64,000 bases of DNA, taken from contig JAIELF010000010.1 in assembly GCA_019753235.1 (NCBI GenBank), positions 185,443 to 249,442 of the forward strand, written 5' to 3'. This stretch comes from a bacterium. GTDB taxonomy: Bacteria; Planctomycetota; Planctomycetia; Kolteriales; Kolteriaceae. Numbering within the stretch: position 1 is the first letter of the stretch; every line of letters starts with the position of its first letter. The position numbers were made by a program, and so were the translations under genes. The notes under the pieces were generated by a model. It searched no databases and was not told the DNA's origin. It saw only the letters and a list, made by a program, of their open reading frames with translations. This document shows, one piece after another, positions 16,422-25,261 of the stretch.

Positions 16422-17933
16422 TTAGAAGACGTAGCCGGATTCGCCGTGCTCGGTGACGTCGAGACCTTCGATTTCGTCTTCCGGCGAGACCCGAAGACCG
16501 ATGGTCACACTAATCAGCGTGAGCAGGATAACCGAACCGACAACGGCAAAGACTAGCGTGACACCGACACCGACAAGCTGATTGACCAGCAGATTGTCGG
16601 GAATCTTGCCTCGGCCCATGATGGTTTCGCTGGCGAAGAAGGCGGTGAGAATCGCACCGGTGATACCACCGATACCATGCACTCCGAACGCGTCCAGTGA
16701 ATCATCGTAGCCGAAGAGGGGTTTGATCTTCGCACAGGCGGTGAAGCAGATCACACCCGCGGCCAAGCCCATGATGAGTGCCCCGGTGGCGGTGACGTAA
16801 CCACTGGCAGGAGTGATCACGACCAGACCCGCGACGATACCTGACGATGCACCCAAAACGCTCGGCTTGCCGATCGTGACCCACTCCGCAACCGACCACG
16901 AGACCAGAGCGGCGGCGGCGGCGACGTGCGTCGCAACAAAGGTGGCGACCGCTCGTTCGTCCGCACCGATTTCGCTACCGGCGTTGAACCCGAACCAACC
17001 CACCCACAGGAGAGCTGCTCCGATCGCGGTGTAGGTCAGGTTATGAGGGACGATCGGTTCTTTGCCATATCCCAGACGTTTGCCCAGGAACAGAGCACAT
17101 ACCAGTGCGGAGATTCCCGAACTCGCATGGACCACAAGACCGCCGGCAAAGTCGAGGCCAGGGTAAGGACCCGAAGCGAGCAATGCCGTCGTTCCCGACC
17201 AGACCCAGTGAGCCAGCGGGCAATAGATGAGTAAACCCCACAAAACGGTGTAAACCACCATCGCACTAAACTTCATGCGTTCGGCAAAAGCCCCGCAGAT
17301 AAGGGCAGGCGTGATGATGTAGAACATCATCTGGAAGACCATGAAGAGAAGTTCTGGGACGTTTGCCCAGATGTGGCTTCGACGATAAACGGGGGTATCA
17401 ACTCCCTCGGGGAGAGTTGGGTTGACCTTCTCGAGCATGACCTTGTCGAATCCGCCGAACCATTGAATGGCGGCGAATTTGTCCTCGGCATAGCCCTTAG
17501 GAAAGATCTTCGGACCATCTTCGCCGAAGGCGATGGAATACCCCACCACCATCCAGACGATCGAGTTGATGCCGCAAAGGAAAAGGCACTGCATGAAGAC
17601 GCTGAGCACGTTCTTCTTGCGGACCAAGCCGCCGTAAAAGAGAAACAAGCCCGGCGCGGTCATCATGAGGACCAGCAGCGAACAGACAATCATAAAGGCG
17701 ATGTCGCCACTCCCCGCGAGGGGAGCAGGCTCTGAAGCAGCCGGCGCCGGCTCGGCCGGTGCAGGCTCGGCCGGTGCAGGCTCGGCCGGTGCAGCAGCAG
17801 GTTCCGCAGGAGCAGCGGCCGCCGCCGGCTCCGCGGGGGGAGCTGCCGCCTCTTGGCCCCAAGACTGACTGACCGTTCCTAAGGCCAAACCGAGAACCAG
17901 TAGACCTTGCCACCAAGAGGCTTGGGGTCGCAT
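16422..17933 (-). CDS. amt: Ammonium transporter with Ala/Pro/Glu-rich N-terminal linker
   Basis: The predicted protein has 503 residues. A signal peptide (1-26) is followed by a low-complexity segment of about 50 residues made of repeated P-A-E-P-A units, then a complete Amt/Rh domain with 11 helices. The signatures F-A-G-G-L-V-V-H-A-S-S-G and V-H-G-I-G-G-I-T-G carry the twin pore His residues. It moves ammonium across the inner membrane. AGGAG lies 9-10 bases before the ATG. No glnB/glnK is adjacent, which is unusual for amt genes. The linker should lie outside the membrane and may span the periplasm; its repeats are encoded by near-identical 15-18-base units. Confidence 0.95.
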   Translation of the reverse strand: MRPQASWWQGLLVLGLALGTVSQSWGQEAAAPPAEPAAAAAPAEPAAAPAEPAPAEPAPAEPAPAASEPAPLAGSGDIAFMIVCSLLVLMMTAPGLFLFYGGLVRKKNVLSVFMQCLFLCGINSIVWMVVGYSIAFGEDGPKIFPKGYAEDKFAAIQWFGGFDKVMLEKVNPTLPEGVDTPVYRRSHIWANVPELLFMVFQMMFYIITPALICGAFAERMKFSAMVVYTVLWGLLIYCPLAHWVWSGTTALLASGPYPGLDFAGGLVVHASSGISALVCALFLGKRLGYGKEPIVPHNLTYTAIGAALLWVGWFGFNAGSEIGADERAVATFVATHVAAAAALVSWSVAEWVTIGKPSVLGASSGIVAGLVVITPASGYVTATGALIMGLAAGVICFTACAKIKPLFGYDDSLDAFGVHGIGGITGAILTAFFASETIMGRGKIPDNLLVNQLVGVGVTLVFAVVGSVILLTLISVTIGLRVSPEDEIEGLDVTEHGESGYVF

Positions 17934-18324
17934 CGCGTGCCGCTCCTTTCATGCCGACTCAATATCAACAGGCCGCGAGGTTCGACCGATTCGAACGCCG
18001 GCCCTCGATCGTATTTTTCGAAGGTGTTTCACCTGTGCCCGAGAGGAAAGCACGCCTCGGGCCAAGCTGCGGTATTTTCCGTGCTTGTTTTGCCGCTCTG
18101 TCCAATCCGCTTTTGATTTTCAAGATGTAACTTTTTATTGCAAAACAATTTGCGTCAAACAAAAGGTTCTGAGTGGGTGCCAGGTGAATCATGGAAATTG
18201 GGGCGAACTTTCGCCGGGAGCAAAATTTTGCTCAAGAAATGAGCAGGACCCGTCGCAACTGTCGGCTTGGCTGCCCCAAAAGAAATGCCGGCTCAGGCAG
18301 GGTCCGCGTCAAAGTCTTCCCTGT
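17934..18324. promoter_or_regulatory. amt upstream region with two adjacent palindromes
   Basis: This 391-bp gap lies between amt and the phospholipase gene end. It holds an A+T-rich stretch (about 18110-18165). It also holds two neighbouring palindromes: GGCGAA-CT-TTCGCC at 18202-18215 and the perfect 16-mer GAGCAAAATTTTGCTC at 18218-18233. They could be operators for amt or a terminator for the leftward phospholipase gene. A sigma-54 promoter for amt was looked for and not found. Confidence 0.35.
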
Positions 18325-19299
18325 CTAAGGAATGGGTTCGAGGATGGCCTGGCCGGCCCGGTTTGCGGGACCCGTCACTGGATTGATCCGCGCCGGGGCC
18401 TCGTCCGGGAAGCCGAAGGCTTCATGGGAAGGGTATTCCCCGGCCGGGTAATCCGTGCTCAAAATGTGAGCGCCGCTCGCCAACGCCTTTTCTCGCCGGG
18501 ATGCCGAGGGGTTCTCCCGACCGTCCGCACGCGTCCGGATAAAGAACCCCTCCCGGGCTCGGTCGGCAATATTGCTATTGGGGTTATCCATCACGATCGC
18601 GCCGGCATGGGGAGCGTCCGGGTCGCTATTGACGAACATGAGTCTCCCTTCGAGGGTCGGGTGGTCGGCCACATAGTTTTCGCGGTTTCGCCCTGTCTCA
18701 TGAAGAATGAAAAGGACTTTGCCGGCTGCCTGACTCAGGGTTGGCCAAGCCCCTCGGGGCGATGCCGACGCGTTCCCCTTGGGGCGAGCGTCGTCGGGGG
18801 TGATGATCTGCTCGCGCGAGAATACCTCTCGAATGATCGCCTCAAGCCTTTCGATGTCAGCGCGCTCAGGCTGCCTGAACTTCTTGCTCATAGCAAAGCC
18901 TTCCTCCTTGCACTCCATGAGGAATGAAATCGGTACGTGCCGAGGATGCTTGTCCGACCAGGCCTTTACTTGACGAAGAGCGTCGCCGAAAGTTTTGCAA
19001 CTCGAGTTGGGATCGAAGACCGGAACATGCATCACCAACCATTCATTCCCCAGTAGATGCATGTCGAGTTCGAAGCTTCGGATCCCATGGTCCAGTTGTT
19101 GAGCCAGGGGCAATCGTGAGTAGTCCCATTCTTTTGCTGCTGGGTTGACGCGGATCGCGCTGGCGAGCATCGCGGGGGCGGGCCTCTGATGATAACTGTT
19201 GTGCGTTCCGACGACTTGAATCTGATTCAATCGCAGGTTGGCCACTTCGTTGTCGTCGGACACCAAAAGAACACAGAGCCCCAGAATCATGTTGCTCAC
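18325..19299 (-). CDS. Secreted phosphoinositide phospholipase C-like protein
   Basis: The predicted protein has 324 residues. It resembles the Ca2+-dependent bacterial PI-PLC family (PI-PLC-C1). G-T-H-N-S-Y-H near residue 31 carries the first catalytic His, I-R-S-F-E-L-D-M-H the metal-binding acidic residues, and V-M-H-V-P-V-F-D a second His. A short hydrophobic N-terminus suggests export. Possible substrates are phosphodiesters of inositol or glycerol lipids. The GTG start at 19299 overlaps the TGA of the upstream decarboxylase gene by 4 bp, so the two are translationally coupled. ATG at 19290 is an alternative. Confidence 0.8.
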   Translation of the reverse strand: MSNMILGLCVLLVSDDNEVANLRLNQIQVVGTHNSYHQRPAPAMLASAIRVNPAAKEWDYSRLPLAQQLDHGIRSFELDMHLLGNEWLVMHVPVFDPNSSCKTFGDALRQVKAWSDKHPRHVPISFLMECKEEGFAMSKKFRQPERADIERLEAIIREVFSREQIITPDDARPKGNASASPRGAWPTLSQAAGKVLFILHETGRNRENYVADHPTLEGRLMFVNSDPDAPHAGAIVMDNPNSNIADRAREGFFIRTRADGRENPSASRREKALASGAHILSTDYPAGEYPSHEAFGFPDEAPARINPVTGPANRAGQAILEPIP

Positions 19300-20807
19300 G
19301 ATAACTTGCCCCCGTCGGAATTTCCTTCGCGGATGATTGTCTCGCCATGCTTGACGACCGCGTCGATCAACAACTTCAAATCGCTCCGTCTGGTTCGATG
19401 ATTCACAATCGCCACTCGCAAAACGTACCGCTTGCCGAGCTTGGTGGAAGAAGGTACCGCCAAGCCAGACTCCTGAACGCGATACAAAATTTCCTCATTC
19501 ACCTGGTCGAGGCGTTCGTCCGATTCACCCTCGGCAACGAACCGAAAGCAGACGATGTTGAGCGGGGCCGGCGCCATTCGTTCGAGCGAAGGATGCTCGT
19601 CGATCCACAGGGCCAATTCCTTTGCCTGCAGAACATTCTGGTGAATAGCCTCTCCCAGCCGCCGCGCTCCGACCGATTGTAATATCAACCAAACCTTCAA
19701 AGCTTTGAAGCTTCGCGATAGTTCGATTCCTCGGTCGGCCAACGGCGTTCCTCCCGCCGCCACCCCGCGAGCCGCCCGCGCTAAATACGGCGTGTTCCAC
19801 GCAAAGGTCTTCTCGGCCAGATCCCCTTGGCGAATCAAAACGCACGCGGACTCGAAGGGAATGTACATCCACTTATGCAAGTCGAACGCCACCGAGTCGG
19901 CATGTTCGATACCCTCCAGCAGCGGAGCAAGTTTCGGCGAGAGCCGAGCAAGCAGGCCGAACGCTCCGTCGATGTGGAGCCAAAGGCGATGCGTTCGGGC
20001 CAAAGGGGCGATCGCTTGCAGGGGATCGATGGCCCCCGTCTGAACGGTGCCGACATTGGCGACGATTGCCAGCGGACTCTTTCCCTCACGAATGTCCTGC
20101 TCGATCGCTCGAGCGAGCACGTCGACACGAAGACGATACTGGTCATCCACATCAATCTCGTGGATGCAGCCTCGCCCCAAGCCAAGCGCTTCGACACTCT
20201 TCACCAGCCAATGATGCGTTTGCGTCGACGCATAGATTCGAATGGGTCGCTTGGCCGACGGAAGAACGCCCTGCTCGCGAACATCAAAACCAGCCCGATC
20301 ATGACGCGCGACGGCCATCGCTAAGAGGCCGGCCATCGTGCCACCACTGGTGAGAAGCCCTCGACTGCTGGAAGGAAACCCGATCAGTTCCGCCAGCCAG
20401 CGGATCACCTCTTCTTCGACGCGGGCGGGGGCCTGATCGAATCCCGCCAAATGCGCATTCATCATCGACGCGAGGAAGTCCCCGAGGGCGGCCAAGGGAA
20501 GTCCCGTCCCCTGAACGAAGCCCCAGAACCGGGGGTGTTGATTGCCGTTGCTGTAGGGAAGAACTCGTTGAAAAAACGAATCGAGGGCCGCTTCATTGCC
20601 GATCCCTTCGGTCGGCACGGGTTGTTCGAAAGACTGGCGGATATCCTTTGGCATCGGTTGCCAAGCGGGTTGGTCACGCAGGCTTTTCAAGTGGTCGATC
20701 ATTCGATCGATGGCGTCATGAGCCGTTTGCCGGAACGTGTCCCAGTCCGATGGGTCAAGCGAATCGTCGGCATGTTCATCGCCTTGATCGCTCACGTGCT
20801 GTGCCAC
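19296..20807 (-). CDS. PLP-dependent group II amino acid decarboxylase
   Basis: The predicted protein has 503 residues. It belongs to the aromatic-L-amino-acid/glutamate decarboxylase family. H-V-D-G-A-F-G holds the PLP-binding Asp, and D-L-H-K-W-M-Y the Schiff-base Lys at residue 312. The N-terminus has the H-P-R-F-W-G-F motif of this group. The start is a GTG with AAGGGG upstream. The substrate could be Trp, Tyr, Phe, Glu or Asp; sequence alone does not decide. It is coupled by a 4-bp overlap to the phospholipase-like gene, an uncommon partner. Confidence 0.92.
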   Translation of the reverse strand: MAQHVSDQGDEHADDSLDPSDWDTFRQTAHDAIDRMIDHLKSLRDQPAWQPMPKDIRQSFEQPVPTEGIGNEAALDSFFQRVLPYSNGNQHPRFWGFVQGTGLPLAALGDFLASMMNAHLAGFDQAPARVEEEVIRWLAELIGFPSSSRGLLTSGGTMAGLLAMAVARHDRAGFDVREQGVLPSAKRPIRIYASTQTHHWLVKSVEALGLGRGCIHEIDVDDQYRLRVDVLARAIEQDIREGKSPLAIVANVGTVQTGAIDPLQAIAPLARTHRLWLHIDGAFGLLARLSPKLAPLLEGIEHADSVAFDLHKWMYIPFESACVLIRQGDLAEKTFAWNTPYLARAARGVAAGGTPLADRGIELSRSFKALKVWLILQSVGARRLGEAIHQNVLQAKELALWIDEHPSLERMAPAPLNIVCFRFVAEGESDERLDQVNEEILYRVQESGLAVPSSTKLGKRYVLRVAIVNHRTRRSDLKLLIDAVVKHGETIIREGNSDGGKLS

Positions 20808-20944
20808 CCGCCCCTTGGAAGGAAGATTCGGTAGGAAGATTCCCGCACCATGAGGATACCGAAACCACCGCAGGGGTCACTCGTCCCTTCCGAAGCATGG
20901 CAAAGATGAAACAGGAGAGATCGGCGTGCGTTGAAAACCTGTCA

Positions 20945-21688
20945 TTACTCGACGACATACCCAGGGTCGCGAGCCAATTCGATCGATCGCCGCCACCAGG
21001 CCGTCGCGCGGTCGGGTCGCTCGATCGTTTCCAACGCTCGCGCGATGCGGGTTGCCAGATGGGGACAAGCGACTCGTTCGGCCGTCAGATCGAGGAGGAT
21101 CCTCTTGCCGATATCGCTTTGGCCGAGCGTGAGTTCCATGACGGCATACTGAACGCGGTAGGAGATTTCGGCCGGGTCAAGCTCCATCGCCCGCTGCAAT
21201 CGCGGAAGAACCACGCGAGGCGAATAGCCAAGCCGGCTCATGAGATAGGCCATCTCGAACAAAGTAGATGCGTCGTTCGGCTGAAGAAGATCGAGATGTT
21301 CCCACGCTTGCAGGGCGGCTTCATCTTCACCCAATCGTGTGAGCATTCGCGCGACGCGAGGGAATAGCCGTTGGGGACAATCCGCGCGATGGACCAGCCA
21401 TCGGACCAGCGGCCGAGCTAATTCAGTTCGGTGTTGATTTTCGTAGGCGTCGGCCAAACACCAAACAGCCAGCGGATCGAGCGGCACCAGCGTCATGGCC
21501 GCTTCCAGATCGGAAATGGCCGGCCCGACGTGCAGAAGATAGTGCCTGGCGATGCCGCGAACTTGCAGCAATCGACCATGATCAGGGTATCGGCGAAGAC
21601 CGGCGGTCGCGGTTCGCTCCGCTAAAAATGGTTCACCGATCGATAAGAGCTTGGCTGCTTGCAAAAGTTCTGCTGGTTGGGTTGACAT
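20945..21688 (-). CDS. TPR-repeat protein
   Basis: The predicted protein has 247 residues. The ATG at 21688 is preceded by GAGGACGGGA; the frame is open about 40 codons further but with non-protein-like sequence. It consists mostly of paired helices with the TPR pattern (A-I-S-D-L-E-A-A-M-T-L-V-P then A-V-W-C-L-A-D-A-Y; similar blocks follow), about five repeats. There is no signal peptide or membrane helix, so it should be cytoplasmic. It is probably a protein-binding scaffold; its partner is unknown. The 137-bp gap to the decarboxylase gene shows nothing else. Confidence 0.75.
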   Translation of the reverse strand: MSTQPAELLQAAKLLSIGEPFLAERTATAGLRRYPDHGRLLQVRGIARHYLLHVGPAISDLEAAMTLVPLDPLAVWCLADAYENQHRTELARPLVRWLVHRADCPQRLFPRVARMLTRLGEDEAALQAWEHLDLLQPNDASTLFEMAYLMSRLGYSPRVVLPRLQRAMELDPAEISYRVQYAVMELTLGQSDIGKRILLDLTAERVACPHLATRIARALETIERPDRATAWWRRSIELARDPGYVVE

Positions 21689-21821
21689 GATTCCCGTCCT
21701 CTTCGCGCGAGCGCGAATCGTTGCGTTGCGATGACAACATCCTGTCACCAACCAGTTCGAAGACGGGAGAGAAAACTGGTCGATGCGTCTCCGCGGGACG
21801 CTGGCCAATCTGGCACAGCCT

Positions 21822-22799
21822 TTAGGGTACCGTGGCGACCGTCACTGATGCAAGATGCTTACCGGTTTTGATGCTGGCTCCCCCCACATTGAGAAGTTCA
21901 CTGGGGCCGGCCGGTAAGAGCCGATGAAAGAATCGCCCTTCGTCGAGCTTTCCTTTTGATTGCCAACCTTTGCTGGCCAGGTCTAGCTTCCAGAGAACGC
22001 CATCGGTCCCCATGGCGAAGAGTTGATCCCCTTGTCCCCATGCCGAGATGCCGAACGCTTTCATGCGGCTCTCAGTGGGAATGGCAGGGCCGACAGACCA
22101 AGAATCTCTTTGAGGGTCATACACGTCGACGGCATCGGACGTCTTGTTTTGATGATCCATTCCGCCGATCGCGTAGATCTTCCCCTGAGATTCCGCGACG
22201 GCCAAAGCGCGTCGCTGAAACGGAGGCTTTGCCGTTTCGCGCCAGCCTGTGGTCGGCTGTTTCAGGTCGAGCACAAGAGCGCTATCGACCCACGTTTTCT
22301 TTTCGCCGGCCAAAGTCCAGCCGCCGACGACGTACAGCTTATCTCCGACAATCACCGCGTCGTGCGAACTGCGTGGGGCGGGGAGTTCGGGAAGCTCCGA
22401 CCATGTCCCATGGGCGACATCGAAAACCGACGCGGTCGCGACGGAATGGAGATCTTCGTCCTCTCCCTTTTTGTTGCGAGCGCTGAGCCCGCCGATGCGG
22501 TAAAGCTTTCCATCGCTTCCGACGAGAGGGACCCCCTGCAAAGACATCCCGGGGGGAAGCTCTTGCCAAGTGCCAGCCGGATCCGTGAGGGAAAGCCTTT
22601 GAAATCGTCCCGAGAGATTGTCTGCCGAGTGCTCGTGCTCGCCGCCGACGTGCCCGCTGTAGACGTAGAGCCAACCATCCAGCACCGCGCCGCCGAAACT
22701 GGAGGTCGGTTCGACCAATGGTGTCAGCTCTCGCGTTTTGATGGTGTTTCGCTCCGGAATGGGATCGGCTAGCATGAGTAGGAAGCAGGAGAGGATCAT
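21822..22799 (-). CDS. Secreted Kelch-repeat beta-propeller protein
   Basis: The predicted protein has 325 residues. A short hydrophobic start suggests export. Five or six Kelch blades are visible, each with G-G, spaced Tyr/Phe and W: examples are L-Y-V-V-G-G-W and I-Y-A-I-G-G-M followed by Y-D-P-Q-R-D-S-W. Kelch propellers bind proteins or sugars; no oxidase copper ligands were recognised. GAGG precedes the ATG at 22799. Directly upstream is a Fur-box-like palindrome shared with the divergent DUF4198 gene, which points to joint metal-dependent control. Confidence 0.8.
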   Translation of the reverse strand: MILSCFLLMLADPIPERNTIKTRELTPLVEPTSSFGGAVLDGWLYVYSGHVGGEHEHSADNLSGRFQRLSLTDPAGTWQELPPGMSLQGVPLVGSDGKLYRIGGLSARNKKGEDEDLHSVATASVFDVAHGTWSELPELPAPRSSHDAVIVGDKLYVVGGWTLAGEKKTWVDSALVLDLKQPTTGWRETAKPPFQRRALAVAESQGKIYAIGGMDHQNKTSDAVDVYDPQRDSWSVGPAIPTESRMKAFGISAWGQGDQLFAMGTDGVLWKLDLASKGWQSKGKLDEGRFFHRLLPAGPSELLNVGGASIKTGKHLASVTVATVP

Positions 22800-22813
22800 A
22801 GTGCCTCGTTGAA

Positions 22814-22832
22814 ATTGAGACTCAGTTTCATT
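22814..22832. promoter_or_regulatory. Second Fur-box-like palindrome, between divergent genes
   Basis: The site reads ATTGAGACTCAGTTTCATT. It shares the first 11 bases (ATTGAGACTCA) with the site at 2365-2383. In 7-1-7 form, TGAGACT-C-AGTTTCA, the arms match at 6 of 7 positions. It lies 15 bp upstream of the Kelch start and 104 bp before the DUF4198 start, so it could control both. Confidence 0.45.
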
Positions 22833-22935
22833 AAGGAGAGCTTATGGGGCTGAGAGATCGCTGGCTACCTGCCCAGTCGATTTCTCCCGGGAGTTCCCCG
22901 GCCCGGCGCTCTGGATTCTAACAGGGAGACCAACC

Positions 22936-23652
22936 ATGAATCAAATTCGCGTCCTGTTTGTCGGATGGCTTGTCATGGTGAGCGTGGTCGGCTCGTCGGC
23001 GTGGGGCCATTTTGTCTGGATTGAAGTCGATCAGCAGGAAGGCAAAATCCTCGCTCGGTCGTCGTTCGGAGAGCATGGAAGCTGGGACCCTGACTATGCC
23101 GACCGCGTGAAGACGACCGCCTATCAGATTCGATCGGCCAAGGTTGCCGAGGAAGCAATCTCGCTCGCGTGGGATCCTGCACATGAATGGTTGTCGGCCG
23201 AGAAAGAGTTCACGGCGGCCGGTGCCATTTCAGGCAAATGCGTTTGGGGACTCTTTGGTAAGTCGGCTGACAACGAATCATTGTTGACCTTCTACCCTAA
23301 AGCGATGTTCGGGCCGGCCAGCGATTGGAAAGAGGTTGGTCCTTCTCCTGCTGCCGCGCTCGAGATGATTCCGTCCGCGACGGCAGAAGGGATTGCGATT
23401 ATCGTGCTGGCCGAGGGGAAACCTCTGGCCGATGCGAAGTTGAAGCTCTACGCGCCTGGGGCGACATCGAGTCAGCCCGCGACGACAGACTCGGCTGGCC
23501 GATTCGTTTGGAAGATCACCGAGCCAGGTCGATACGCGATTGCGGTCGTCCACCGAACAAAGGCTTCGGGAACTTACGAAGGCAAAACCTACCAGGGTCA
23601 GATGCAAGCAGCCACGCTGACATTCGCGTACCCGGCGTCGGCAGGAAAATGA
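22936..23652 (+). CDS. Periplasmic DUF4198-like protein
   Basis: The predicted protein has 238 residues. A clear signal peptide ends A-W-G, and the mature protein begins H-F-V-W-I, the start typical of DUF4198 proteins (some are nickel or cobalt uptake components). The C-terminal about 80 residues look like a carboxypeptidase-regulatory or Ig-like beta domain with P-L-A-D-A-K-L and D-S-A-G-R-F. GGGAG lies before the ATG. It is divergent from the Kelch gene with a Fur-box-like site between them, which supports a role in metal handling; this is inference. Confidence 0.75.
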   Translation: MNQIRVLFVGWLVMVSVVGSSAWGHFVWIEVDQQEGKILARSSFGEHGSWDPDYADRVKTTAYQIRSAKVAEEAISLAWDPAHEWLSAEKEFTAAGAISGKCVWGLFGKSADNESLLTFYPKAMFGPASDWKEVGPSPAAALEMIPSATAEGIAIIVLAEGKPLADAKLKLYAPGATSSQPATTDSAGRFVWKITEPGRYAIAVVHRTKASGTYEGKTYQGQMQAATLTFAYPASAGK

Positions 23653-23669
23653 TTTGGTAGGACGAGGGG

Positions 23670-24137
23670 CTACTTTTTGCCCTTGGCCCGCTGCTTCGCG
23701 AAAAAGCGAGTCAAGATTTCGCCGCAAGGGTTCGCAAGAACTCCTCCCACGTTCTCGGCACGATGATTGAGTCGGCGATCGTGCGTGATCCGGTAAAGCG
23801 ATTCACATGCGCCGGCCTTGGGGTCGAGCGTGCCGTAGACCACGGTTGATATTCTTGCTTGAATGATAGCGCCCGCGCACATGGGGCATGGTTCGAGTGT
23901 GACATAGAGCTGACACCCGTCCAGCCGCCAGCTGTTGAGCGACGTGGCCGCCTGCGTGATGGCCAGCATCTCGGCATGCGCGGTGGGATCGCGAAGTTGT
24001 TCGCGTCGATTGTGGTCTCGACCGATGATAATCCCCTCGTGAACGATGATCGCGCCGACGGGGACTTCGTCCTCAAGGAAGGCGATCTCCGCCTCGGCGA
24101 GTGCGAGTTCCATCATTCGTTCGTGCAGATCAATCAT
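23670..24137 (-). CDS. tadA: tRNA-specific adenosine deaminase
   Basis: The predicted protein has 155 residues. It converts adenosine 34 of tRNA-Arg(ACG) to inosine. The zinc site is complete: H-A-E-M (ligand His and catalytic Glu) and P-C-P-M-C-A-G-A (two Cys ligands). The ATG at 24137 lies 4 bp after the ftsY stop; a TTG at 24167 inside ftsY is a less likely start. The stop is 17 bp from that of the convergent DUF4198 gene. It is translated after ftsY, probably from the same mRNA. Confidence 0.93.
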   Translation of the reverse strand: MIDLHERMMELALAEAEIAFLEDEVPVGAIIVHEGIIIGRDHNRREQLRDPTAHAEMLAITQAATSLNSWRLDGCQLYVTLEPCPMCAGAIIQARISTVVYGTLDPKAGACESLYRITHDRRLNHRAENVGGVLANPCGEILTRFFAKQRAKGKK

Positions 24138-24141
24138 GGCA

Positions 24142-25056
24142 TCACATGCTGGAGAAAAGGGCGTCAATAAAGGCGTCGGGGTCGAAGACTTCCAAATCGT
24201 CCGCCTTCTCGCCGATGCCGATGAACTTGACCGGGAGCCCTAGTTGTTCGTGAATGCTGATGACGGCGCCCCCTTTGGCAGTCCCATCAAGTTTCGAGAG
24301 GATGATGCCGGTGCAGCCGACACTTTTGGTGAATTGTTTTGCTTGTAGGATAGCGTTTTGGCCGTTGGTCGCGTCGAGGACGAGAAGGACCTCGTGCGGG
24401 GCGCCTGGGATCGCTTTGCCGATCACGCGGTGAATTTTTTCGAGTTCTTTCATGAGGGGAGCCTGAGTGTGCAGGCGACCTGCCGTATCGACGATGACGA
24501 TATCCGCGCCGCGTGATTTGCCGGCCGAGCAAGCGTCGAACGCGACCGATGCCGGGTCGGAACCGGGACTTGCCTTGACGATATCTGATCCTGTTCGCTC
24601 TGCCCAGGTCGAGAGTTGATCGACGGCGGCGGCCCGAAAGGTATCGCCGGCCCCGAGCAGAACCTTCTTGCCCTGTTTGGAGAGAAAGGTTGCGAGTTTG
24701 GCGATGGAGGTGGTCTTTCCCGAGCCATTCACGCCGCAGACCATGATGACGGTCGGGGGTGAATCGACGGATGCCAGCGCGGTTCCTCCCTGTTCCAGCA
24801 TCCCCCGCATCTCTTTCTTGACGAAGTCGAGGAGGTCGCCGGTGACTTCTCTCTGGGCGAAGGCATCCTTGACGCGAGCGACGATTCTGTCGGTCGCGTC
24901 GAGTCCGCAGTCGGCGGTGATAAGGGTGGTTTCGAGTTCATCAAGTAGATCTTGATCGACCCGTCTACCTAGCAAGCGACGAAAGCCGCCGCCGATGCTG
25001 GCCGCGGTCTTTTGGAGACCCTGCGCGAGTCGTTTGAAGAAGCTCCCCATGGCCAT
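24142..25056 (-). CDS. ftsY: Signal recognition particle receptor FtsY
   Basis: The predicted protein has 304 residues, a short FtsY without the long acidic N-terminal domain. It docks SRP-ribosome complexes at the inner membrane. NG-domain motifs in order: G-V-N-G-S-G-K-T-T (P-loop), [16 protein letters not shown], and [10 protein letters not shown], then [10 protein letters not shown]. The amphipathic N-terminus (F-F-K-R-L-A-Q-G-L) fits membrane binding. ATG at 25056 or 25050 are both possible; neither has a strong ribosome site. tadA follows directly. Confidence 0.97.
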   Translation of the reverse strand: MAMGSFFKRLAQGLQKTAASIGGGFRRLLGRRVDQDLLDELETTLITADCGLDATDRIVARVKDAFAQREVTGDLLDFVKKEMRGMLEQGGTALASVDSPPTVIMVCGVNGSGKTTSIAKLATFLSKQGKKVLLGAGDTFRAAAVDQLSTWAERTGSDIVKASPGSDPASVAFDACSAGKSRGADIVIVDTAGRLHTQAPLMKELEKIHRVIGKAIPGAPHEVLLVLDATNGQNAILQAKQFTKSVGCTGIILSKLDGTAKGGAVISIHEQLGLPVKFIGIGEKADDLEVFDPDAFIDALFSSM

Positions 25057-25261
25057 GCGTGCAAGACTCGTTTCGATTGGCTTTATCTGGTACCACTTTG
25101 CTCAGGATGTTCCTTCAGGCATCAACCTTCCGCGATTCGAGAACCGGGTCGGATTCGCGAATGAATCTTGCCCTATACCTTCTCTGCCGTCGGTTTTTGA
25201 TGATGAAACGTCAGTAGCAGCGTATGGAAAAGGTTAGCTCCGTCATCGGGATGGGGGGGAG

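Noticed and set aside
17934..18324. Sigma-54 promoter expected for amt
   Set aside because: A GTGCCA-type half is seen near 18177 but the second half is not at the right distance.
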